A stretch of DNA of 9,672 bases, from the NCBI GenBank assembly GCA_001796935.1, contig MGNX01000026.1, positions 1 through 9,672 of the forward strand, written 5' to 3'. The stretch's first letter is position 1; the number at the start of each line of letters is the position of its first letter. The position numbers and the translations under genes are program-made. The DNA is from Chloroflexi bacterium RBG_16_60_22. Lineage in GTDB: Bacteria > Chloroflexota > Dehalococcoidia > Dehalococcoidales > RBG-16-60-22. Under the pieces are notes generated by a model, which was not told where the DNA came from, ran no database searches, and saw only the letters and a program-made list of their open reading frames with translations. Of this stretch, positions 1-6,292 are shown piece by piece.

Positions 1-81
1 CCACCGAACGGGCTTTCAAAGAACGCCCCGGGTATGGCGCCGAACTCCTGCCTGGTGGAAATAGAGCGCCGGGATGGGTAA
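1..81 (+). CDS. Possible C-terminal end of an unidentified protein (partial)
   Basis: Frame 1 is open from the left edge to a TAA at 79-81. It would encode about 26 residues ending in NSCLVEIERRDG. The only support is a mostly G/C third codon position (about 19 of 26) and an ordinary-looking C-terminus. Frame 3 is also open, to 95, but its third positions are less G/C-biased. I do not recognise the family. Between this stop and the tRNA genes (82-209) I see only one arm of a dispersed repeat and a weak hairpin around 96-117 with no U-run. Confidence 0.3.
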   Translation, partial: PPNGLSKNAPGMAPNSCLVEIERRDG

Positions 82-153
82 CTCTAGGGGGCTAAGCCGC
101 TGATGCTGCTGGGCGGCCTGGGTGGGAATAGATGACAACCGAGGGACGGGGAG

Positions 154-187
154 GGATTCTCACGTCGCTATGCTCCTCAGAATGACA
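154..187. repeat. Single arm of the dispersed GTCATT-type palindromic repeat
   Basis: On the minus strand this reads GTCATTCTGAGGAGC, then ATAGCGACG, then GAGAATCC. It closely matches the left arm of the element at 3636-3712, which has GTCATTCTGAGGAGCGTAGCGACG, given here in two parts: GTCATTCTGAGGAGC and GTAGCGACG. The second arm is not obvious, so this copy is a half element or a decayed one. It lies just downstream of the tRNA pair, where transcripts from those genes would end. Confidence 0.6.
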
Positions 188-209
188 AAGGGGGGGTGAG
201 CAAAAGAAG

Positions 210-285
210 TGGAGCGGAAGACGAGATTCGAACTCGCGACCTCCTCCTTGGCAAGGAGGCGTTCTAGCCGCTGAACTACTTCCGC
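210..285 (-). tRNA. tRNA-Gly (anticodon GCC)
   Basis: The reverse strand gives a full cloverleaf. The acceptor stem GCGGAAG (from 285) pairs with CTTCCGC (214-220). The anticodon stem CCTCC/GGAGG encloses the loop TTGCCAA with anticodon GCC. The T arm has the invariant TTCGAAT loop. Position 213 gives discriminator U, as usual for bacterial glycine tRNAs, and the 3' CCA is encoded (210-212). It is the second gene of a two-tRNA unit, 12 nt downstream of tRNA-Phe. Confidence 0.95.
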
Positions 286-297
286 CCGCCCGTTTCA

Positions 298-373
<76 letters not shown>

Positions 374-393
374 GGAGGGATGCAAACAGCTAT

Positions 394-422
394 ATTTTAC
401 TGGAGATTTAGATAGCAGTCAA
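394..422 (-). promoter_or_regulatory. Sigma-70-type promoter of the tRNA-Phe/tRNA-Gly unit
   Basis: The minus strand carries TTGACT (417-422), a 17-bp spacer and TAAAAT (394-399). The predicted start is about 15 nt before the mature tRNA-Phe. It sits 12 nt past the panC stop, and no terminator lies between the two. Confidence 0.75.
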
Positions 423-434
423 GAAATCCCACCG

Positions 435-1265
435 CTATTCCAGCACCACGTTGTCGATGAGTCGCACCCGGCCGATTTTTACCGCCAGGGATACCAGCGC
501 CGGGGTCCTGATGCGGTGCAGTTCCTTCAGCGTATTTACCTCGCCGATGCTGATATAGTCGATATCGGCCAGGGGCTCCCTCCCGATGAGGTCGGTCATC
601 TCGTGGCGGATGGTCCCGGCGTCATTCTCCCCCTGCTGCCAGAGCTCACGTGCCAGCGTCAGCGACCGGTAGAGGACGGCGGCCGCCCTCCGTTGCTCCG
701 CGTTGAGGTAGGTGTTACGACTGCTCATCGCCAGGCCGTCCGGCTCGCGCACGGTGGGGCAGGCTATTATTTGAAGGTCCATATTGAGGTCGGCCACCAT
801 CTTGCGGATGACGGCCAGCTGCTGGGCGTCCTTCTGCCCGAAGTAGGCCCGTGCGGGCCGGACGATGTTGAACAGCTTGGCGACGACGGTAGCCACCCCG
901 CGGAAGTGGCCGGGGCGGGCCGCCCCTTCCAGCCTTTCGGTGATACCGCCCACCTCCACCCAGGTATCGTACTTTTCCGGGTACATATCGGCGGCGGAGG
1001 GCATGAAGACCACATCAGTCAGCGGCTCTAAAAGGGCGAGGTCACGTTTGGTATCACGGGGATAGCTCTTGAAGTCCTCCCTCGGCCCGAACTGGGTGGG
1101 GTTGACGAAGATGCTGACCACCACCACGGCGTTTTCCTCCCTGGCCCGCCGCACCAGCGATACGTGTCCTTCGTGGAGATAGCCCATCGTCGGCACCAGG
1201 CCGACCGCCCCTTCCGTCTCGCGGCGCCGCCCGCGCATCGCCACCACCGTCTCGATGACCTTCAT
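435..1265 (-). CDS. panC: Pantothenate synthetase (pantoate--beta-alanine ligase)
   Basis: The product joins D-pantoate and beta-alanine using ATP, through a pantoyl-adenylate, to make pantothenate in the cytoplasm. The 276-residue length is normal for the family. Landmarks run in order: PTMGYLHEGH with the HxGH nucleotide-binding motif at 31-34, VNPTQFGPREDF at 54-65, RPGHFRGV at 117-124, FGQKDAQQ at 142-149, and the KMSK-like MSSRN at 180-184. The ATG at 1263-1265 is preceded by AAGGA 11 nt upstream. It is the last gene of the pantothenate operon, 61 nt after panB. No intrinsic terminator follows, so transcripts may run into the tRNA unit. Confidence 0.97.
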   Translation of the reverse strand: MKVIETVVAMRGRRRETEGAVGLVPTMGYLHEGHVSLVRRAREENAVVVVSIFVNPTQFGPREDFKSYPRDTKRDLALLEPLTDVVFMPSAADMYPEKYDTWVEVGGITERLEGAARPGHFRGVATVVAKLFNIVRPARAYFGQKDAQQLAVIRKMVADLNMDLQIIACPTVREPDGLAMSSRNTYLNAEQRRAAAVLYRSLTLARELWQQGENDAGTIRHEMTDLIGREPLADIDYISIGEVNTLKELHRIRTPALVSLAVKIGRVRLIDNVVLE

Positions 1266-1326
1266 GAAACCATCCGTCCTTTAACGGGGAAAAAGTGACA
1301 CTTACCGGCCGGCAGGGATGAGCCGA

Positions 1327-2154
1327 TCAGTCGAGGCCGTCCAGCACGCTTTCGTCCATGGGGAAGCTCTGCGCGTCGGTGGGGAACTCGCCGGCCTTCA
1401 CCTCTTTATGGTACTCGGCTACGGCGGTTGACATAATATCGACCAGCTTCGCGTACTGCTTGGCGTGCTTGGGAACGAAGTCCGTATAAGAGCCGAGGAT
1501 GTCGTTAATCACCTGCACCTGGCCGTCGCAGCCGGCGCCGGCGCCGATGCCGATGGTGGGGATGCCGATTTTCCGGGTAATCAGGGCGGCGAGGGGGGCG
1601 GGCACCGTCTCCAGGACCACGGCGAAAGCTCCGGCCTTCTCCAGGGCTAAGGCATCCTCCAGGAGTCGGCGGGCGGCCTCCGGGGTCTTGCCCTGGATTT
1701 TATGGCCTCCGAACTGGTGAATCGACTGCGGGGTGAGGCCGATATGGCCCATGACCGGGATGCCGCAGTCCACGATTCTCCTGACCTTCTCGGCCACGGT
1801 GACGCCGCCCTCCAGCTTGACTGCCTGGCAGCCGGCGTCCTGGATGAAACGGGCCGCGTTGCGCAAAGCGTCCTCGACGCTGACGTGGTAAGTCATGAAG
1901 GGCATGTCCCCGATGACGAGGGCCTTTTTAGCGCCCCTGACCACCGCTTTAGCGTGGTGCAGCATCTCTTCGATTTTGACCGGGATGGTGGACTCGAACC
2001 CCAGGACGACCATCCCCAGGCTGTCCCCGACCAGTATCAGGGGCACGCCCGCCTCGTCGACGATTCTGGCGGTGACGTAGTCGTAGGCGGTGAGCATCGT
2101 GATTTTCTCACCCCTGGACTTCATCTCTTTTATCTGGTTAATGGTGACTCTCAC
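1327..2154 (-). CDS. panB: 3-methyl-2-oxobutanoate hydroxymethyltransferase (ketopantoate hydroxymethyltransferase)
   Basis: The product transfers a hydroxymethyl group from methylene-tetrahydrofolate to 2-oxoisovalerate, giving ketopantoate. It is 275 residues, a normal length for this TIM-barrel family. Expected residues are present: GDSLGM with Asp44, GDMPF with Asp83, KLEGG with Lys113 and Glu115, GHIGLTPQ at 136-143, the proposed catalytic Glu182 in VLETVPAP, and [11 protein letters not shown] at 202-212. The start is GTG at 2152-2154. Its GTGA overlaps the TGA stop of panD by 4 nt, so the two genes are likely translationally coupled. Confidence 0.97.
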   Translation of the reverse strand: MRVTINQIKEMKSRGEKITMLTAYDYVTARIVDEAGVPLILVGDSLGMVVLGFESTIPVKIEEMLHHAKAVVRGAKKALVIGDMPFMTYHVSVEDALRNAARFIQDAGCQAVKLEGGVTVAEKVRRIVDCGIPVMGHIGLTPQSIHQFGGHKIQGKTPEAARRLLEDALALEKAGAFAVVLETVPAPLAALITRKIGIPTIGIGAGAGCDGQVQVINDILGSYTDFVPKHAKQYAKLVDIMSTAVAEYHKEVKAGEFPTDAQSFPMDESVLDGLD

Positions 2155-2534
2155 GGTTTTTCCCAGGCGAAGATTGATTGGTCGATTTTGGCGGAAATCT
2201 CGTTTCTATCGTTGACGTGCACTATCTTCGGGGTGTGGTTCCTGGCTGCCTCGTCGCTGACCTCGGTGTAGGTCAGGATGATGACGAGGTCGCCCCGGAC
2301 GGCGAGTCGGGCGGCGGCGCCGTTGAGGCAGATATCGCCGCGGCCCGGCTCCCCTTCGATGGCGTAGGTGGTAAAGCGGGCGCCGTTATTGATGTTGAGC
2401 ACATGTACCTGCTCGTAGGGGAGGATATCGGCGGCTTCCATGAGCTTCTTATCGATGGTGATGCTGCCCTCGTAGTTGATATTGGCGTCGGTGACGCGGG
2501 CCCGGTGGATTTTGCTCTTAAGCATGTTCCTCAT
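2151..2534 (-). CDS. panD: Aspartate 1-decarboxylase proenzyme
   Basis: The product makes beta-alanine, the PanC substrate, by decarboxylating L-aspartate. The family is made as a proenzyme that self-cleaves between Gly and Ser to form the pyruvoyl cofactor. That site is visible as YEGS, residues 21-24, so cleavage is expected between Gly23 and Ser24. The N-terminus [15 protein letters not shown] aligns with the usual start of the family, supporting the ATG at 2532-2534 over the internal Met4. A purine-rich SD (GAGGGGGA) lies about 6 nt upstream. Length is 127 residues, as expected. NGAAARL at 71-77 is also typical. It lies 29 nt after the DUF2520 gene and overlaps panB. Confidence 0.97.
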   Translation of the reverse strand: MRNMLKSKIHRARVTDANINYEGSITIDKKLMEAADILPYEQVHVLNINNGARFTTYAIEGEPGRGDICLNGAAARLAVRGDLVIILTYTEVSDEAARNHTPKIVHVNDRNEISAKIDQSIFAWEKP

Positions 2535-2563
2535 TGGACTTCCCCCTCAACTTGTAACGGTCG

Positions 2564-3415
2564 TTAGCTTAAAATGGCCTTCAGCTCTCTGGCCTGTTTT
2601 TCATTGATTCGGCCCCTGGCCAGGGCGATGGGAACGGTCTGCCGGCCCAGTTCGCGGTAGGTGGAGAGCAGGGCGGGAGCTTTCTCGCGCAGGGCCTTGA
2701 GGTGCTTGTTGACGGTGCCGGTATCGCCGCGGGCGATAGGCCCGGTAAGGCAGTTGGGTATGCCGATGGTTTCGATGTTGTGGAGCGTACCGCGAATCAG
2801 GGGGAGGAGGGCCAGGGTGGCCTGGTCGGTGGGGACGGAGAAGGTCTGCCAGAGGTCGGTGGACATCTTCACCAGCGTCACCAGGTAATTACAGGCGAAG
2901 ACGGCGGCGGCGTGGTAAGCCACCTTGTCGCTGGCCCTCAGCTTTATCCAGTTCCCGTCCAGGGCACCGGCCATGTCCTTGAGGTCGGCCAGCAGCGGCT
3001 CCTCGGCCTCGATGGCGAAGGTGGAACCGGGGATGTTTTCCACCGCCTGTTTTACACCGGCGAAGGTCTGCAGCGGGTGGAAACCTCCCACGGCGGCGCC
3101 GGCCTGCCGGGCCGGTTCCAGGATATCGGTGGAATCGGCGCCGCTACAATGGACGGCGCTCTGGCCGCGGCGCCACCTGACCTGGGAAGCGACGATGCCG
3201 ATGGTATCGTCCGGGGTGGTGATAAAAACGAGGTCGGAGGCGTCAGCCACCTCCTGGCTGCTCATGATGCGGCAGCCGGGAATCTCCCCGGCCAGTCTCT
3301 CCGCGGAGGTCCGGCTCCGACTCGACACGCCGGTAACCTGGTAGCCCCGCCGACTCAGCAGAATCGCCAGGGCGCTGCCCACGGTCCCGGCCCCGATAAA
3401 TCCCACTTTGAGCAT
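2564..3415 (-). CDS. Rossmann-fold/DUF2520 oxidoreductase, candidate ketopantoate reductase
   Basis: This 283-residue protein begins with a dinucleotide-binding fold: VGFIGAGTVGSAL at 4-16 carries GxGxxG, followed by VSSRSRTSAERL and LVFITTPDD. The middle has HCSGA and the GFHPLQTFA signature (residues 111-119) of the DUF2520 family. The C-terminal half is helical, as in 6-phosphogluconate-dehydrogenase-like reductases. It is the first gene of the operon, directly behind the pan leader, and no panE is seen here. By inference it reduces ketopantoate to pantoate with NAD(P)H. A non-PanE ketopantoate reductase called PanG is known from Francisella, but I cannot confirm that this is an orthologue. 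Another reductase role remains possible. The ATG at 3413-3415 has AGGGG only 4 nt upstream. Confidence 0.85.
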   Translation of the reverse strand: MLKVGFIGAGTVGSALAILLSRRGYQVTGVSSRSRTSAERLAGEIPGCRIMSSQEVADASDLVFITTPDDTIGIVASQVRWRRGQSAVHCSGADSTDILEPARQAGAAVGGFHPLQTFAGVKQAVENIPGSTFAIEAEEPLLADLKDMAGALDGNWIKLRASDKVAYHAAAVFACNYLVTLVKMSTDLWQTFSVPTDQATLALLPLIRGTLHNIETIGIPNCLTGPIARGDTGTVNKHLKALREKAPALLSTYRELGRQTVPIALARGRINEKQARELKAILS

Positions 3416-3424
3416 CGTACCCCT

Positions 3425-3458
3425 AAAAACAAAACCCTCCCGGATTTTTCCGAGAGGG
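3425..3458 (-). terminator. Intrinsic terminator/attenuator ahead of the pan operon
   Basis: The minus strand reads CCCTCTCGG (3450-3458), a six-base A/T loop, CCGGGAGGG (3435-3443), then TTTTGTTTTT down to 3425. The stem has nine base-pair positions with one T-G wobble. It lies between the promoter and the first gene, and the U-run ends 10 nt before the ATG. It therefore looks regulatory and not like the end of an upstream transcript. Confidence 0.85.
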
Positions 3459-3481
3459 CATAGTTCAAGGTCTCCCTTATG

Positions 3482-3511
3482 GCCGTCTCGGTCGTTTCCG
3501 ATCCAAGCGAC
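3482..3511 (-). promoter_or_regulatory. pan-type hairpin with two bulged adenosines
   Basis: On the minus strand the arms are GTCG, CTTGG, bulged A (3502) and TCG, then a GAAA loop, then CGA, CCGAG, bulged A (3486) and CGGC. All twelve pairs form, with two G-U wobbles. The bulges lie on opposite strands, five base pairs apart. GAAA is a stable GNRA tetraloop. I found only one convincing copy, whereas pan motif leaders often carry two in tandem. Confidence 0.7.
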
Positions 3512-3569
3512 TTATCTTGTTAAGGTCTTCCGCTCTGGGCTCACCGCCGTAAAGGTCGATGGCATTATC

Positions 3570-3598
3570 ATTCTAATTCATTCCGGCTGTTTTGTCAA
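3570..3598 (-). promoter_or_regulatory. Sigma-70-type promoter of the pantothenate operon
   Basis: The minus strand has TTGACA (3593-3598), a spacer of exactly 17 bp and TAGAAT (3570-3575). The expected start is near 3563, giving the roughly 148-nt leader described above. Confidence 0.8.
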
Positions 3599-3635
3599 TC
3601 GGGGGAGGGGTCTTATTTGTATTGGTCGATTAGAC

Positions 3636-3712
3636 TGTCATTCTGAGGAGCGTAGCGACGAAGCAATCTGAAAACATTTATTGAGATTGCTTCGCCTTCG
3701 GCTCGCAATGAC
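3636..3712. repeat. Dispersed palindromic repeat, full copy 1
   Basis: The left arm has GTCATTCTGAG (3637-3647) and CGAAGCAATCT (3659-3669). The right arm has AGATTGCTTCG (3684-3694) and CTCGCAATGAC (3702-3712). The inner 11-bp arms are perfectly complementary; the outer arms differ at two positions. It sits between the divergent pan and hisA promoters. It has no coding capacity and resembles a MITE- or REP-like element. The same family recurs at 7413-7500 and as a half copy at 154-187. Confidence 0.85.
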
Positions 3713-3720
3713 GTGACGAA

Positions 3721-3750
3721 TTGTCTAATTCAAGGCGCAGGTGCTATAAT
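3721..3750 (+). promoter_or_regulatory. Promoter of hisA-hisI
   Basis: A perfect extended -10 (TGCTATAAT, with TATAAT at 3745-3750) lies 18 bp after a weak -35, TTGTCT (3721-3726). The predicted start near 3757 leaves a leader of about 15 nt before the GTG at 3772. This also argues against translation from the TTG at 3721. Confidence 0.65.
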
Positions 3751-3771
3751 TTCCCCGTAATCTCTGTCGGA

Positions 3772-4503
3772 GTGAGGCCCGAGATAGAAATCATACCGGC
3801 CATAGACCTGAGGGACGGCAGGTGCGTCCGTCTCTACCAGGGCGATTATAACCGGGAGACGGTCTTCTCCGAGGACCCGCTGGACGTGGCCCTGAAATGG
3901 CAATCGATGGGCGCGCCCCGCCTCCACATTGTCGACCTCGATGGGGCGGCAGCCGGGGAAATCCGCAACCTGGACATCATCCGGGACATCGCCCGGGCGG
4001 CGCTGATTCCCGTCCAGCTGGGCGGCGGCATCCGCGACCTGGCGACGGTGGAGACGCTGTTGAAGGCGGGCATCGAGCGGGTGATACTGGGCACCGCCGC
4101 CGTGGAGGACCCGCGCCTGGTCAGCGAGGCCTGCCGCTACTTTCGCGACTCCGTCATCGTCGGGATTGATGCCCGCGAGGGCTATGCGGCCACCCATGGC
4201 TGGGTGACCGATACCGGGCGCACGGCTCTGGACCTGGCCAGAGCGATGGCGGCGCTGGGGGTACGGCGGTTCATCTATACCGATATCGGCCGCGACGGCA
4301 CCCTCACCGAGCCCAATTTCGCGGCGGTGGCCGGGATGGTCGAGGCGCTGCGCCTCCCCGTTATCGCCGCCGGAGGCATTACCACGGCGGGCCACCTCAA
4401 GATGCTCGCTAAACTCGGCGCCGAGGGGGCCATCGTCGGCAAGGCTTTGTACACCGGGAACATCGACCTCAAGCAGGCGCTCGCCGAGGTCGACCGGATG
4501 TAA
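3772..4503 (+). CDS. hisA: Phosphoribosylformimino-5-aminoimidazole carboxamide ribotide (ProFAR) isomerase
   Basis: The product performs the fourth step of histidine synthesis, an Amadori rearrangement of ProFAR to PRFAR. It is a (beta/alpha)8 barrel of 243 residues from the chosen start. Landmarks are IIPAIDLRDGRCVRLYQGDY near the N-terminus with Asp12, QLGGGIRD at 82-89, GIDAREG with Asp133, YTDIGRDGTL at 169-178 and AAGGI at 199-203. The two phosphate-binding half-barrel motifs and the start AIDLRDGRCVRL mark HisA and not HisF. The frame stays open to a TTG at 3721, but the promoter covers that start, and family alignment places the N-terminus just before EIEIIPAID. GTG 3772 is preferred, although its SD (GGAG) overlaps it and is poorly spaced. 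hisI follows after 35 nt. Confidence 0.95.
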   Translation: MRPEIEIIPAIDLRDGRCVRLYQGDYNRETVFSEDPLDVALKWQSMGAPRLHIVDLDGAAAGEIRNLDIIRDIARAALIPVQLGGGIRDLATVETLLKAGIERVILGTAAVEDPRLVSEACRYFRDSVIVGIDAREGYAATHGWVTDTGRTALDLARAMAALGVRRFIYTDIGRDGTLTEPNFAAVAGMVEALRLPVIAAGGITTAGHLKMLAKLGAEGAIVGKALYTGNIDLKQALAEVDRM

Positions 4504-4538
4504 TATCCGAACGCTTAAGTCTGGAAAGGTGAATACCG

Positions 4539-4862
4539 TTGAGCAATATGAAATACAACGATAAGGGACTTATCCCGGCCATCGTCCAGGACGCGGATAC
4601 CGGGGAGGTGCTGATGCTGGGCTACATGAACGAGGAGTCCATCCGGCGTACCCTGGACAGCGGGGAGGTCTGGTTTTTCAGCCGGAGCCGGCAGGAGCTC
4701 TGGCACAAGGGCGAGACATCCGGGAACAAAATCCTGGTGAGGGAGCTCTGGCGGGACTGCGATAGCGATACCATACTGGTCAAGGCCCACCCCACCGGCC
4801 CCGTCTGCCACACCGGCAACCGTAACTGCTTCTTCCAGGAGCTGACCGGGACCGACCTCTAG
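4539..4862 (+). CDS. hisI: Phosphoribosyl-AMP cyclohydrolase
   Basis: The product opens the purine ring of phosphoribosyl-AMP, the third step of histidine synthesis. At 107 residues it is the monofunctional form, with no HisE pyrophosphohydrolase domain. Signatures are YMNEES at 29-34, [19 protein letters not shown] at 45-63, the metal-binding DCDSD at 73-77, and CHTGNRNC with Cys90, His91 and Cys97. AAAGGTG at 4525-4531 is 7 nt from the TTG at 4539 but 16 nt from the ATG at 4548, so TTG is the likelier start. It ends 5 nt from the convergent DUF1385 gene, and I see no terminator between them. Confidence 0.95.
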   Translation: MSNMKYNDKGLIPAIVQDADTGEVLMLGYMNEESIRRTLDSGEVWFFSRSRQELWHKGETSGNKILVRELWRDCDSDTILVKAHPTGPVCHTGNRNCFFQELTGTDL

Positions 4863-4867
4863 AGCCG

Positions 4868-5764
4868 TTACGGGGTCCGGGGCGCTTCCGTCGCGTCCAT
4901 TTCCACCGCCCGGTTCATGGCCGCGATGGCCACTTCCATCTGGCGGTCGTCGGGTTCACCCGTGGTCAGCGACTGCAGCAGGAGGCCGGGGGCCAGGATA
5001 ATCTTCACCAGCCAGTTGTGCGTGTGCCGGGCGCTAAAGTAAGTGACCTCGTAGCCGAGGGCGGCGATAACCGGGATGAGCACCACGCGCGAGAGCACCA
5101 TCAGCCAGAGGGCCTGGCGCCCCACGAAGGCGAACACCACGATGGCGATTATCAGCACCATGAAGAGGAAGCTGGTGCCGCAGCGCACATGAGCGGTGCT
5201 GTGAGTCCTGATGGCCTCAACCTCCATCGGCACGCCGGCCTCGAAGGCGTTGACCGTCTTGTGCTCGGCGCCATGATAGGTGAAGACACGCTTGATATCC
5301 GGCATCAGCGATATTACCTTGAGGTAAGCGACGAAGATAGCCAGGCGTATCGCGCCTTCTACGACGTGGAATACCAGTGAGTTGGGGATATAGGGGTTAG
5401 CCAGCTTGGTAAGGAAAAGGGGGGCGATAAAGAAAAGCACCACCACCAGTACCGCCGCCGAGCCCATCATGCCCCAGATGGCCCTGGTGGTAATCTCCTC
5501 CTCCTCTTCCTCCATGGCGATGTTGGCGGAGTAGAGCAGGCTCTTGATGCCCAGCACCATGGCCTCGATGAGGACGATGATACCCCGGAGCAAGGGCGTG
5601 CGCCGCATCCGGCCAGTGGTGAAAGACAGCGGCGGCCGGGAATCAATGGCGATATCGCCGCCGGGGCGGCGCACCGCGGTCACCACCGATTGGCGGCCCC
5701 GTATCATCACCCCTTCGATGACAGCCTGGCCGCCGTAGTTGAATTTCTTTTTTTCTTCCACCAT
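4868..5764 (-). CDS. DUF1385 family (YqhQ-like) membrane protein
   Basis: This 298-residue protein has the DUF1385 signatures: GGQAVIEGVMIRG at 11-23, RVFTYHGAEHKTVNAFE at 159-175, HVRCGTSF at 192-199 and TTGEPDD near 267-273. Hydrophobic segments at about 98-117, 133-153, 197-214 and 218-237 indicate a multi-pass membrane protein. A run of seven acidic residues (MEEEEEE) precedes the first. The family's biochemical role is unknown to me. In other bacteria it often neighbours rpmE and release-factor genes, and here too it follows rpmE. A terminator just before its start suggests expression only by read-through or from an unseen promoter. The ATG at 5762-5764 has a modest SD (TAGG). Confidence 0.93.
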   Translation of the reverse strand: MVEEKKKFNYGGQAVIEGVMIRGRQSVVTAVRRPGGDIAIDSRPPLSFTTGRMRRTPLLRGIIVLIEAMVLGIKSLLYSANIAMEEEEEEITTRAIWGMMGSAAVLVVVLFFIAPLFLTKLANPYIPNSLVFHVVEGAIRLAIFVAYLKVISLMPDIKRVFTYHGAEHKTVNAFEAGVPMEVEAIRTHSTAHVRCGTSFLFMVLIIAIVVFAFVGRQALWLMVLSRVVLIPVIAALGYEVTYFSARHTHNWLVKIILAPGLLLQSLTTGEPDDRQMEVAIAAMNRAVEMDATEAPRTP

Positions 5765-5771
5765 CTTGCCT

Positions 5772-5805
5772 AAAGAAAAAGGAGCGGTGTTGCTGTCCCG
5801 CTCCT
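5772..5805 (-). terminator. Intrinsic terminator after rpmE
   Basis: On the minus strand AGGAGCGG (5798-5805) and CCGCTCCT (5780-5787) form a perfect 8-bp stem around a 10-nt loop, followed by TTTTCTTT. It closes the rplU-rpmA-rpmE unit and ends only 7 nt before the start codon of the DUF1385 gene. Confidence 0.85.
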
Positions 5806-5825
5806 GCTTCCCGCCTGACTGTTAG

Positions 5826-6032
5826 CTAACCCTCGAGCTTGTAGCGCTTCTTGAACCGCTCCACGCGCCCGGTGGTATCCAGCATGCGCCGCTCCCCCGT
5901 GAAGAAGGGGTGGCAGGCGCTGCAAACCTCTACTTTAAGCTGTTTCTTAGTCGAACCCGTGGTAAACTTATTGCCGCAGGAGCAGACTACCTCGGCATCG
6001 GCATAGTACTTGGGGTGAATCTTTTCCTTCAT
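5826..6032 (-). CDS. rpmE: Large ribosomal subunit protein bL31, zinc-binding form
   Basis: This 68-residue protein starts [10 protein letters not shown] and has four cysteines placed as in the zinc-binding (C+) form: CSC at 17-19 and CSAC at 37-40. [20 protein letters not shown] is the usual C-terminal half. The gene starts 5 nt after the rpmA stop with only a weak SD (GAG), so translation is probably coupled to rpmA. A terminator follows. Confidence 0.97.
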   Translation of the reverse strand: MKEKIHPKYYADAEVVCSCGNKFTTGSTKKQLKVEVCSACHPFFTGERRMLDTTGRVERFKKRYKLEG

Positions 6033-6037
6033 AATAC

Positions 6038-6292
6038 TCAGCCGGCGTAAACGCTGACTTTCCTCCGGTTGTCGCTGGTCGGCTCGAACTTGACGATGCC
6101 GTCGATGAGGGAATAGATGGTATGGTCTCTACCGACGCCCACGTTATTGCCGGGGTGAATACGGGTGCCCCGCTGGCGGACGATAATCGTGCCGGCGTTG
6201 ACCGCCTGCCCGGCGAATCTCTTGACGCCGAGTCGCTGTCCCTGGCTGTCCCGGCCGTTACGGCTGGTGCCGCCTCCCTTTTTATGCGCCAT
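6038..6292 (-). CDS. rpmA: Large ribosomal subunit protein bL27
   Basis: This 84-residue protein starts [21 protein letters not shown], the conserved N-terminus that reaches toward the peptidyl-transferase centre. It has no cleavable Firmicutes-type N-terminal extension. [19 protein letters not shown] is the family's central motif. Its ATG lies inside the end of rplU (11-nt overlap), with an AGGTGA SD within rplU. Confidence 0.98.
   Translation of the reverse strand: MAHKKGGGTSRNGRDSQGQRLGVKRFAGQAVNAGTIIVRQRGTRIHPGNNVGVGRDHTIYSLIDGIVKFEPTSDNRRKVSVYAG

Larger units (their letters stand above)
3416..3563 (-). ncRNA. Structured 5' leader of the pantothenate operon, probable pan RNA motif
   Basis: The stretch between the pan promoter and the first start codon is about 148 nt and encodes no protein. 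In transcript order it holds a possible imperfect 5' hairpin (3557-3563 with 3543-3549), a strong GAAA-capped hairpin with two bulged adenosines (3482-3511), and an intrinsic terminator (3425-3458) immediately before the SD. The hairpin's 3' arm CCGAGA (3486-3491) can instead pair with TCTCGG (3450-3455) in the terminator's 5' arm. That gives a simple terminator/antiterminator switch. The bulged-A hairpin and position match my recollection of the published pan motif, a candidate cis-regulator of panBCD operons reported from Chloroflexi, Firmicutes and Deltaproteobacteria. The ligand or factor sensed cannot be read from sequence. Confidence 0.7.

Noticed and set aside
1..130. 5S rRNA or another structural RNA at the left edge
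   Set aside because: Conserved 5S, SRP and RNase P core sequences are absent on both strands.
516..1031. A 171-codon plus-strand open frame opposite panC
   Set aside because: The panC frame carries all expected motifs. This one is a codon-bias shadow.
1266..1326. Terminator or promoter between panB and panC
   Set aside because: There is a short GCCGGCCGG-type palindrome but no U-run or convincing -10, and panC has its own SD. It looks like an ordinary intra-operon gap.
2702..3463. A 253-codon plus-strand open frame opposite the DUF2520 gene
   Set aside because: It is antisense to a well-recognised gene, has low-complexity Gly-rich composition and matches no family I know. Long antisense frames are expected at this G+C content.
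3416..3563. T-box or another known riboswitch in the pan leader
   Set aside because: I see no T-box sequence, specifier loop or other known aptamer core. The bulged-A hairpin fits the pan motif better.
3721..3771. TTG at 3721 as the start of hisA
   Set aside because: The predicted -35 and -10 of the his promoter cover this stretch, and the extra residues do not fit the conserved HisA N-terminus.
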